From positions 551,001-615,000 of the forward strand of contig JAMJFZ010000289.1 of assembly GCA_026225945.1 (NCBI GenBank): a stretch of 64,000 nt of DNA, read 5' to 3'. Source of the DNA: Cricetomys ansorgei. Taxonomy: Eukaryota; Chordata; Mammalia; Rodentia; Nesomyidae. Below are positions 55,116-64,000 of this stretch, in pieces. Both the position numbers and the translations under genes were made by a program. The notes beneath the pieces were generated by a model. It searched no databases. It saw only the letters and a program-made list of their open reading frames with translations, and was not told the origin of the DNA. Each line of letters starts with the position of its first letter. Within the stretch, counting starts at the first letter, position 1.

Positions 55116-55205
55116 GTGAGTGATCTCTGTGAATTCTAGGCCAGTCTGCTCTACATAGAGTTTCAGGCCAGCCAAGGCTACACAGTGAGTTCCTGTTTCA
55201 AAACC
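55116..55205 (+). repeat. B1 SINE, right half
   Basis: It contains tgatctctgtgaattctagg, ccaaggctacacagtgagtt and an A/C-rich tail, continuing from the hexamer array. Confidence 0.88.
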
Positions 55206-56090
55206 AAACCTAAACAACCCCTATCCCTTTCAAACAACATAAACTAAGATGTGTTGCTAGTCGAAAGACCCTGGACAGATAAGAGAGAAGAGGTACTACA
55301 GGTGAGCTCATGGGGCTCAGCGATTGGTCAAGTGTGGGGTGACACCACTCCATGCAGGTGGGAGCACAGATTAGGAGCCAGGACTTGAGAAGTCTATGCA
55401 AGACGACAGTTTGCAAGGGTCGTGGATACAATTATCCAGGGTCAGGACAACTTATACAGGAGGAAGGCTTGGTGAAGGCGGGCATTGGATTCCATAGTTT
55501 AAGGGAAGGAAGAACGAGAGGAAGGAGTCAGGGGACTGAGCACAGCCACCCGTTCTCTCCCTCTTTGACAGTGTGGTCTTCAGAGAGAGCGACTTTCTCT
55601 TCACGACTGAGTGGTCATGTCTGTAGGTCACAGCATGGTTTAACAGAGCCCGTCATTGGACAGTCTGGGGGATGGATGAATCTGGTGCCCGATTTTAATC
55701 TCCTGAGGCCTTTAAAAATCAGCTGTAGTTCCGTGGTACAGTTCTTGCCTAGCGTGGATTCCATCATGTGCATCATCAAGAGAAAACAAAATGGAAGTGA
55801 GGAAATATTTGGACATGTATGAAACCGGGTTAAAATGGAAAATGTCAAGAAAGAGCATTTCGATAAAAGGGAAAAAAAGATTATTAAGATGAACAGATTA
55901 AAAACAGTTGGAAACGGTAAAGAAAATGCGTCACGAGGAGGGAGACGATCAAGAGACGGCTTCAGAACCAGGACTGGCAGGATGCTGCGAGCTTCAGCAT
56001 TATCAACCGGACATCGACACCCCACCCACGCTTCCTTTTTAGTATTTTACCCTTTCCTTTATTGATACTTCGTTAATGAGAAATCCTTAG
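55206..56090. other. intergenic stretch, no recognised content
   Basis: Overlapping open frames at 55352-55822 (+) and 55615-56025 (-) show no protein-family features. Confidence 0.45.
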
Positions 56091-56186
56091 GGTCGGGGAG
56101 GTAAGCCAGTGCTGGAACGCTTCATGCAGCAAGACCCTGAGTTTCATCTTTAGCATAATTAAGAAAAAACCAACAAACCTTTGGGA

Positions 56187-56270
56187 CTAGGGATGTGGCT
56201 TAGCCCAGCGCACGTGCTTAGCATGCTGCAGTTCCTAGCTCCGTTTCCAGTACCAAAAATAAAACCACTT
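56187..56270 (+). repeat. ID-type tRNA SINE
   Basis: It contains actagggatgtggcttagcc and ttagcatgctgcagttccta with an A-rich end. A second, weaker ID-like piece precedes it at 56093-56160. Confidence 0.7.
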
Positions 56271-56629
56271 TAGACAAATTAAATTGAGCAGTTTGTTCGA
56301 GCAGAGGGGAATTCATGAGTCATATGTCTCCCAGAACCAGAGAGCACCACCTAGCAACATGGGTAGGCAGCACTTGTCAGGAAGAGGAAGTGAGGCACAG
56401 AAGCAGGTAGGGAGGTTTCAGCTGATTTGTATAGATGTGCGCAGACTGATGCTGTCGGCCTGATACGAATCTCAGCTGTTGCATCTCATTATGTACGGTG
56501 ACGGCGTTTATCCAACTCGAGCACTCAGTCTTGACTGCTCTGGGAAGTCTGGTCTAACTAAACCAAAGCTGTGCCTTTCAAGAGCCCTTAGTCTGTTATC
56601 GTTAGTCTGTCAATAAGAGTTACAGATTG

Positions 56630-56788
56630 GACGCCGGGTGGTGGTGGTGGCGCATGCCTTTAATTTCAGCACTCTGTAGGCAGAGGCAGGCGATGCGATC
56701 CCTGAGTTCGAGGCCTGCATGGTTTATAGGATGAGTTCCAGGATGGCCAGGGCTACATAGAGAAACCCCGTCTCAAAAACCAACCAAC
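56630..56788 (+). repeat. B1 SINE with (CCAA)n tail
   Basis: It contains cgccgggtggtggtggtggc, gcatgcctttaatttcagca and gagaaaccccgtctcaaaaa. The tail runs as (CCAA)n to 56812. Confidence 0.95.
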
Positions 56789-56812
56789 CAGCCAACCAAC
56801 TAATCAACCAAA

Positions 56813-57590
56813 CAGTGTTGTGAATGCTACAATCAGAAGCGGCTTCGGAGAGTGGACTGGGGGCTCTAGCCGTGTTTATTCACTGGCGGCTTTATCATTT
56901 GATGAATTTTTGGGACGTGGTGAAAACTCAGCAGGACGAAGCCCAGGTGAAGAGAGCCGATGACTGAAGATACTCCCTTTCGGACTGTGTCTTGTCCTCA
57001 GTCCCTTCCTGGCTTTGCTTTTGTGCCTGGTGGGTATGGCCAGCAGGCATGCGGCTTTGGTTCACCTGGAGCTGCACGCGGTGGCGATTCCGCCTCCTCG
57101 CTGTAGCCTTTGTTTTCATGTACCCGGGAAAACCCCACTGACAGAAAGAGAGATGGCATCTGCTAGTCGGTGACTATTTAAGTCTTTTCTTTTTTTGAGT
57201 GCGCAACTAGGGATTGAGAGCAGAACACATGCACTCCAGCCCCGAGTCAGGGACGATGGGCTTCTCTTCCCCGCATTGCTTATTTGAGGAGCTTCACACA
57301 GCAGCGGAGAGCTATTAATGATGTTTAAAGAGCCTGCTCCTTCAGTCGATCAGGCCTCTGTGGGTGCTGAGACTAAATTAGGGGCAGGAGGCGGGGGAGC
57401 CGGGCGTAACCAGTATACATTTGTGAAAAGGCCTCTCTGTCAGCTGCCCAAGGAGAAGCTCTGGTAACTTGTAGTGATTTATTTTCCAAATATTCTTGTC
57501 TCTCCCATTTTTGTGTTGCTAGTTCCTTTTTTTTTTTTTTTTGTAAGGAGCGCTTCTTAAGTTATAAGGACACAAAGCATGTCTCTGCCT
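56813..57590. other. repeat-poor stretch, candidate conserved non-coding element
   Basis: I recognise no interspersed repeat in 780 bases. 57300-57470 has homeodomain-like attaatga (gctattaatgatgtttaaag), taaatta, and an E-box-like cagctg. A 17-base T tract is at about 57527-57542. Confidence 0.4.
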
Positions 57591-57599
57591 CATGTATAC

Positions 57600-57795
57600 A
57601 TTTTATTACATTTTGTTTGTTGTGTATATATATGTGTGTGTATGTGTAAGGGCTTGCACATGCCAGGTGTACCCATGGAGGTCAGAGGACAAGGTGTGGG
57701 AGTCAGTTTCCACCCACGGGTCCCTGGGGACTGAACTCAGGTCCTTAGGCTTGACAGCAAGTGCCCTTTACCTGCCACGCCTACTCACTGGCCCA
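57600..57795 (-). repeat. B3 SINE
   Basis: It contains atggaggtcagaggacaagg, ggggactgaactcaggtcct and a decayed head. Confidence 0.85.
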
Positions 57796-58059
57796 TGTGG
57801 CACCATTTTTATTACTGATCACCACTGAGTAAAAATTTCAAACTCAACCCCAGGGTCTTACCCATCCTTCCACGAGCAGGTCCAGCAGGGTACTATGCTC
57901 ACAGTAGACTGCGGCAGAGTGTTGAAAGGCTAGGCGAGACAAAGAGAGAACCAAAAGAAACTACTCTGGGTTTTCAGTGTAGTCGGGGTAGGGAGGTCAG
58001 ATTTAAGAGACATAACAGTTTTCAATAGTCTAATACAGCAGAAGCTGAAAAAATAGCAC

Positions 58060-58290
58060 AGGCTGGAGAGAGGGTCCCATCAGTGGTTAGAAGTGTTTAA
58101 TGCTCTTCCAGAGGACGAGCTGGGCTCCCAGCACTCATGCTGGGCAGGGCAGCTCACAACCGCCCTTTACTCCAGCTCTAGGGAACCCAACACCCTTTAC
58201 TGGCCTTCTTGAGCACCCATAATGACATGGCATGGAAACACATTCTCATAGAAACACATCTGCACATAAGTAAAACCAAGTCTTTAAAAT
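58060..58290 (+). repeat. B3 SINE
   Basis: It contains aggctggagagagggtccca, atgctcttccagaggacgag and ggcagctcacaaccgccctt. Confidence 0.85.
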
Positions 58291-58460
58291 ATTTTAGTAT
58301 GGATCTTACCGCTGTGGGCTACAAAGCATGGACTAGACATTTGTAGAAAAGGAGATCGGAGTTAGTTTGCTACTGAGTTTATAGTTTGCATGCTCTCTTC
58401 TGGCCTCTGAGAGCGCACATATGCACATAAGCGTGCAGCCCCCCCCCAATATGATAACAG

Positions 58461-58535
58461 GCCTGCGCATGCAGCTCGCTGGTAGGGTGCTGGCTGCGTG
58501 AGTACAAGGTCCCAGCTTGACGCCCCAGCACCTGG
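58461..58535 (+). repeat. ID-type tRNA SINE
   Basis: It contains catgcagctcgctggtaggg and acgccccagcacctgg. Confidence 0.6.
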
Positions 58536-58539
58536 AGCA

Positions 58540-59160
58540 GGGCAGAAGTTTGTGCGGTAAGGGCTTAACTCTGGGTGTCTGTCAGGATGAGTTTCCTACT
58601 ATAGAAATCTGAAAAGTAAGGCTATCTGTTTTTACGAGGTAGAAAAGCAAAACAATAAAATTGTACTAAACTCGATTTTCTTCCTTAAAATGTCCTCCAG
58701 TTTTAGTCCCCGCAATGGAATACCATGCCTCTAACTTAGCATTACTTTATTTTTAGTATAACACCCACAAAGCCCACTGATTTCTTATAGTTTCTGTATT
58801 CATGAGGTCTGGCTCAGAAATGGTTCTCTCATGAGGTTGTAGTTAAGATTTCTGGCTTCAGTTCTGGACATCTTCAGGCCTGACTAGGACTTCTGGGCTC
58901 ACCGGTGTGGCTGTTGGCAGGCCGCTCCAGTTTCTGCGGGCGTTGGCTGGGAGCCTTTGTTGGTCTCCATGTTAGCATCTCTGTAGGCTGCCCGAGCGAT
59001 CTAGCAATATGGCAGCTGGCCTCCTTCAGAGTAATGAGAGAGAGAGAGCTAGAGCGAGTGAGTCAAAGGGCATGTGTGAGCGTGAGAGTACTTACTCCAA
59101 CTCTTCAATAACTGGGTATCAGAAATAATATATCATCGGTTCTGTCTTTTCCTTGTGAGA
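58540..59160. other. intergenic stretch, no recognised content
   Basis: A short (GAGA) run at 59036-59050 is the only notable feature. Confidence 0.4.
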
Positions 59161-59161
59161 T

Positions 59162-59232
59162 GCGTGGTGTTGGGGATTGTGCCCAGGTCTCAGGCATGAG
59201 GGGCAAGTGCTGTACCGCAAATCTGGCTTCCC
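59162..59232 (-). repeat. ID-type tRNA SINE
   Basis: It contains ttggggattgtgcccaggtc and caagtgctgtaccgcaaatc. Confidence 0.6.
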
Positions 59233-59403
59233 CGTAAGTCATTTATGTTAGTCGTTTTGTCCCAGCAATGAGAATACAGAAAGGTACAATGGCAACTATA
59301 TTGTTTCTTCATGTAAATTATAATCTCACAGTTTTCAGAAAGCTAAAACACGATCCTAGGGTAGACATATTGTAAATGAATGCTTAAAATATACTGATAA
59401 AGG

Positions 59404-59985
59404 GGGGTATGGAGAGATGGCTCAGCAGTTAAGGGGACTTGCTGTTGTAGCAGAGGACCCGAGTTTGGGTCCCAGCATCCACATGGTGGCTCACAACCGT
59501 AATTCTTTGTGGTAGGTCATGGTTTCAGAGATTTTAGTCCACAGTCATTGACTCCATTGATCCTGGGCCCATGTCGATGCAGAACATCACGGCAGCCGAG
59601 CTCGACAGAGGAGGGGGCTGTTCACCTCATGATGCATAGGAAGAAAAGAGGGGGGAGGGGGATGGGACTAATCTTCAAAGGCACACCCCTCCTGACCCAC
59701 TTCTTCCTAGGCCCCAAAGTCCCCTCCATTAGCTAGGGACCAATCATTCAGCACATAAGTCTACATAGGACACCTCCTATTCAGACTATAACATTTTACA
59801 TGTATGCAAAATTATGTGTGTGCATACAGAAGTATTCCAGAAAAGGTGATGTTCCAGAGGCCCTAATACCCTCTTCTAGCCTCCATGGGCACAAGGCATG
59901 CACATAGTACACAAAAACGCATCCAACACACACACACATACATATAAAATAAAGGATAAATAAATTAAAATAAAAGACCCCAAAT
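59404..59985 (+). repeat. B3 SINE split by an LTR-like repeat
   Basis: The head is ggtatggagagatggctcag through ggtggctcacaaccgtaatt (about 59505). The 3' part resumes at about 59850 (ccagaggccctaataccctc, gggcacaaggcatgcacata) with an A-rich tail. Confidence 0.8.
59510..59795 (-). mobile_element. LTR-like rodent repeat, third copy, inside a B3
   Basis: On the plus strand it contains catggtttcagagattttag and ctcctattcagactataaca, complements of the ends of the family at 5435 and 34148. Confidence 0.6.
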
Positions 59986-60117
59986 ACAGGAACCAGCAAG
60001 AAAGTAGTGGTTGTTCTAAGAAGCACAGGAGAGACCCAAGTATTCACATCCAATGTCATCTACATGTAAGAATATTTGTAGACTGAATTCCCAGATACAG
60101 TGATCTGAGAGTTTGTG

Positions 60118-60311
60118 ATTTGGATAGATTATGGTATGTGGGCATGTGCATATGAGTGCAGATGCCCATGGAGGCCAGAAGAGGGTGCTAGATCCCCTGG
60201 AACTAGAGTTATAAATGGTTGTGAGCCATTTGACATGGGTGCTGGGAACCAAACTCAGGTCTTATGTAAGAACATCAAACATTCTTACTCACTGAGCCAT
60301 TACTCTAGCCC
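60118..60311 (-). repeat. B3 SINE
   Basis: It contains atggaggccagaagagggtg, ggttgtgagccatttgacat and gtgctgggaaccaaactcag. Confidence 0.9.
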
Positions 60312-60729
60312 TTCAGCAGAGCATTTTCTCAACCTCTTTAATCTTTGCTTATCTGATGATTCTGAAACATTTTTTAAGACAGTTCTATAAGTAAAACCTC
60401 TTGAGGAATGGCAGGATGTGCCTGCCATTTCAAGAGCCACTTTGGAAAAGGGGTATTTGGAGCTGAATATAACTGAAAAGAAGTAGAAAGAAGAAATGTA
60501 TTTTGTTCTCCCTTTGCCTAAAGTAAGGACAAAGGTTTATAAAGGCTTCCTCCCAACCTGCCTTCCCCCAGGAAGGATACAGATTAGATGCTGGAGACAA
60601 AACAGACCCTTGGCCCAGAACTGGCACAGACTGCATTACCTAGCCCTTATATTCCATTGGTTTCTCTATATTACCTTTGCCTAGAAGTTAATCTCTTTTT
60701 GGCTTGTCACTTCTTTGATTATCTATCAC

Positions 60730-60858
60730 TGGGCTGGGCATGGTGGTGCTTGCTGTTAAGCCTAGCACTTGGGAGGCAGATAGGCAGATGTGGGCATGTC
60801 TCTGTGAAGTGGAGGCCAGCCTGGTCGACACAGTGAGAGAGACTGTCTCAAAATAAGT
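60730..60858 (+). repeat. B1 SINE
   Basis: It contains gggctgggcatggtggtgct and ggaggccagcctggtcgaca. Confidence 0.88.
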
Positions 60859-60881
60859 AAAAATAAAATACTAATCTCATT

Positions 60882-60960
60882 CTGGAGCTGGTGATAAGGC
60901 TCAGTGTAAAGTGTCGGCCTGTTGAGGGCCCCGAGTTTGATCTCCATTACTGCGGTATCA
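60882..60960 (+). repeat. ID-type tRNA SINE
   Basis: It contains ggagctggtgataaggctca and gggccccgagtttgatctcc. Confidence 0.65.
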
Positions 60961-61215
60961 ATAATCTATCATTCTTTCTTTAAGGTGATGTATAAACCCA
61001 GGTCCTCACCAGCTCTTTGAGTTGCCTGCCGTTAAGTGTTGTCCTGTCTGTATAGTACATGTTGCCACAAACTTCCTGTTTGTCTCTCTGTTCTTTATCT
61101 GCCTTTTGACAGTCTAATTTTACAGGGCCTGTGCCACAGAAAAGGTGGATGAGCAGATAGAGCAGGAAAATTTCCCTGCCACATATATACTGGTGTAGAG
61201 TGGGGTGGGGGAGGG

Positions 61216-61319
61216 GTCAGGGCCTCACTATGTAACCTTGGCTGGCCTGGAACTTGCAATGATCTCCCTGCCTTTGCCTCCTAACCTGGAATGGCCCTCG
61301 TGTGCCACCATGCCCAGCC
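61216..61319 (-). repeat. old B1 SINE
   Basis: It contains ctatgtaaccttggctggcc and gtgtgccaccatgcccagcc. Confidence 0.82.
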
Positions 61320-62120
61320 CCGCCCTGTATTTCTTACTTGTATGTTTGTGTGTATATTGCTTATCTCTAAGAGGTGAGATCTCAAAGAGGAATTACTGGG
61401 TCAAAGGCATGCACAATGTTACTTTGGATTCTTGCTGCCATACTGTTTCCACCATTTCCCCTTTCCCCGCCTAACAAAGAGAAGCCCGTGAGGAGCCCAG
61501 GTGCGGAGTGTAGGAAGACAGCCTTTAAGAGGAGTTTTTCAGGACTTTGATTTGGACTCTCACTTTCCCTGAGCATGCAATTAAAACCAAAGTTGGCTGG
61601 CTGACTTAGCCAAACACACAGTAAATGCTCTTTGCCCTGTTGTATCTCTCACTTTGGTTCCTTTAACCTTGGCTAAGCAGCTGGGAGTTGGCCTCATGTG
61701 GCTGGGATGAGCAGAGGTCTGGGCCAGATTCCACCTCCACGTACCCTACCACTGCCATCTCCACCCCTTACCTTTACCCCTCTGGCTCTCTCTCCTCAGT
61801 TTCCATCTGCTAGGTCACCTTGGCCTCTGGTTTCTTTGAATGTCTAGTGTTGTAGCAGCTTTTGAACTAAAACCTGCCCACTCGTTGTAAGATTCTGCCT
61901 TTGGAGGGTTCATTCACGGTAACTTCGGGGTGCTCCCTTCTCCCCCACCCCCCATCTCCTTTCCTTCTAGTTCTGAGTCTGTAATTGTTAGCGGCAGGAG
62001 GGCTAGTCTCCCAGGAGTGCCTAAGGTGTGACTGGCAATGTAATGTCCAATATCTTTGCCTGCTTTCTATTTCTTTTCCTCAGTGCCTACCTGTGGCTAA
62101 CATATTATCAATAATGGTTT
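61320..62120. other. intergenic stretch, no gene seen
   Basis: 61380-61450 (gaggaattactgggtcaaag) resembles an ancient LINE remnant. The rest has no recognised content. Confidence 0.4.
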
Positions 62121-62123
62121 GTT

Positions 62124-62238
62124 GTTGTTTGCTTTCTGACGGGGTCTCCCGGTGTAGCCTATACTGGCCTTGAACTCCTGACCCTCCCATCTTAGCCTCC
62201 TAGATCCTCCATTACAGGAGTGCTACGTGACCTGGCAT
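62124..62238 (-). repeat. old B1 SINE
   Basis: It contains gacggggtctcccggtgtag and ctggccttgaactcctgacc. Confidence 0.78.
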
Positions 62239-62363
62239 TTCTCCCTTCCACACTGGCATGTAAACTTCATGAAAATGGGCGTTTTCTCTGATTTGTTCAT
62301 TGCTGTATCGTCAGGGCTCAGAACATTCAGCACTGCGTGGCAAGGATTATTAATAGGTAGTTC

Positions 62364-62525
62364 AGGCAGGGTGGTAGTTGTATACCCTTAAATCCCAGCA
62401 CTTGGGAGCAGGGGCAGGCATATTTCTGAGTTCGAGGTCAGCCTGGTCTATAGAGCGAGTTTCAGGATGGTCAGGGCTACACAGAGAAACCCTTGTCTCG
62501 GAAAAACCAAACCAAACAAACAAAA
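62364..62525 (+). repeat. B1 SINE
   Basis: It contains cttaaatcccagcacttggg, gagttcgaggtcagcctggt and acagagaaacccttgtctcg. Confidence 0.94.
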
Positions 62526-62929
62526 AGTAGTTCAGAGAGGAGTGGCTAGGAAAGCCTATGATCCTGGCACTAAGGAGACCAACATGTCAGCCTGGGCTCA
62601 GAAAGCCAACCAAATAATCAAGCAAAGCATAATTATTTGAGAACCAGCATGATGCCCTAGCAATTGGAAACACCTATGAATATCAATCAATACCAATATA
62701 TCCATAATAATGATTTGAACTGAGTGTCAGCTCCTCCTAACAGTACCAGTGAACTGAACCCTCCTTTTTTAGCTGCTAGCAAGTGTGTTTTGAAAGTGCA
62801 GAGGCCCCAAACAACCCTATGTAACTATGATTGAATCTGAACAGAAGACACAGTTGCCTTTCTGAAAATATTGGGCTACGTCTGTTCCTAAAATTCCTTA
62901 CCAGAGAGAGACATAAGCAATGTCTACCC

Positions 62930-63195
62930 CTTCTCCTAAGGTCCCAGTAACAAACCAAGGCACGATTCCACCATAGTTTACTCTAGGAAATCAATGAGTT
63001 TATTGGGCTTAATTGTAAAGCACAGGGGTGAAGGGGTTACTTACAGAAGTGTGGTACTCTGCCCCAATACGCTGCACCTGGAAAGCTGTTACTCAAGCAG
63101 GATGAGAGCTTCACTGTAGCCACATAGATGGACCCCTCCCTCCCCAAGTCTTCCCAGGTCTTTATACTCTAGCCCCTACTGAAAGTCACAAGCAA
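62930..63195 (-). mobile_element. LTR-like sequence, minus strand
   Basis: On the minus strand gagtataaagacctgggaag (TATA) is followed about 160 bases later by gcccaataaactcattgatt (poly(A) signal) and a U5-like segment. Ends are not defined. Confidence 0.5.
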
Positions 63196-63329
63196 TTTAG
63201 GTAGAGTGGCATTCAACGAGGGTTGGGAGCTGCTGGATACTCAGGTGAGGATCCTGTCACCTTCCCCAACCCTCTCTGAGGGAATGTGTTGTTTAAATAA
63301 AATCCTCAGTGGCTTCCTGATCCCCAGAG

Positions 63330-63850
63330 GTGGCTCTGTTGATCAGCGGCGGGCTCCTGGGCAGGAAGCCAAGCGGATGCGTGGGTCTATGGTGGACCTT
63401 ATCGTCTTAGATCGGAGATCTGTGAGCTGGTTGGTGAGAATGTACTGGATTCTTGGGAGACTGTTGTCAGTGGAACATCTCAGTTTATTGAAGTAAGGGT
63501 GGTTACATTTATAGGCAAAAGGCAGGGGAGGGTCCCTTGGTACCCAGGGACGGGGAGGGGGCATTGGTTAAGATAGGGATACTGGAGTAGCCCTATTTGC
63601 ATGTGGAGCTCATGTCTAAGGGTCAAGGTCCTGGAAAAGACTTTCTTGCACAAGGTGTGGTCCCACAGGGAAAAGAGAAACACACCTTATCAGAAAATGG
63701 GCTGGCCCTAGGCCTTCCAGCTACAGCATTCAGATAAGCATCAACCAATCTACATTCCTTTGCCAATGACCTTCTGAGACGCAGGCAGCATTTAGAATTT
63801 AGCTGAGTTTTGCCAGGGCTGAGACAGTGGGGAGCAATCAAACACTTTCT
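63330..63850 (-). mobile_element. LTR-like sequence, minus strand
   Basis: On the minus strand gcctataaatgtaaccaccc (TATA) is followed by cttcaataaactgagatgtt (poly(A) signal) and a possible U5 or leader ending near 63340. No target duplication was found. Confidence 0.5.
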
Positions 63851-64000
63851 GCTCTCAGGATGAGAATTCCAGGGCTCAAAGCAGGCTTGGACTCACTCTT
63901 AGCAGCAGATCTGAGACTGGAAGACCACCAAGGGGTTTGTAGTAGAACCTGTGAGACCTTGGCTCACAAAAATAAATAAACAAATCTACAGTAAAGTAAC

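Noticed and set aside
54692..55217. Two minus-strand open frames of 120 and 144 residues rich in Leu, Cys, Ser and Ala
   Set aside because: They are translations of the hexamer array, which is stop-free in several frames.

Overview
This is nuclear DNA from a muroid (mouse-like) rodent. The evidence is the dense set of B1 and B2/B3 SINEs, a few ID-type tRNA SINEs, rodent LTR elements, a URR1-type hAT element, and a split, CpG-island-driven vertebrate gene. The B1 copies end like murid B1 (ggacagccagg...agaaaccctgtctc). There is no burst of young rat-type ID copies and I see no typical hamster B1 tail. Rat and hamster therefore seem unlikely, but I cannot name the species.

Positions 1-17,600 hold the only protein-coding gene I can support. 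It is Snapc3, subunit 3 of the snRNA-activating protein complex, on the minus strand. Exons 1-6 and most of exon 7 are present, with consensus splice sites and phases that agree at every junction (952 coding bases, 317 codons plus one base). The 3' exons lie beyond the left edge. The start codon is at 17,320-17,318, inside a CpG island that also carries two ACTACA-type motifs matching the ZNF143/Staf site. The introns contain B1, B2/B3, ancient L1, an unnamed LTR-like element with a B3 inside it, and a solo LTR with a perfect 6-bp target duplication.

Positions 17,600-64,000 appear to be intergenic sequence upstream of Snapc3. They are a layered landscape of SINEs, LTR fragments, L1 pieces and simple repeats. 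Notable items are a processed Gstt (theta-class glutathione transferase, Gstt3-like) pseudogene on the minus strand at about 43.95-44.58 kb; a plus-strand L1 complex at about 48.3-52.9 kb that holds a B2 and two solo LTRs, one of them nested inside another B2; a 300-bp hexamer array grown from a B1 at 54.8-55.1 kb; and minus-strand LTR-like sequences near the right end. Several repeat-poor stretches (about 28.9-29.5, 39.1-40.0 and 56.8-57.6 kb) have no identifiable content.

I found no operon, CRISPR array, functional RNA gene or undescribed molecular system. The strongest observations concern the Snapc3 promoter and the nested insertion history. SINE boundaries were set by eye and may be off by 5-20 bases. 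LTR family names are withheld where I could not assign them.
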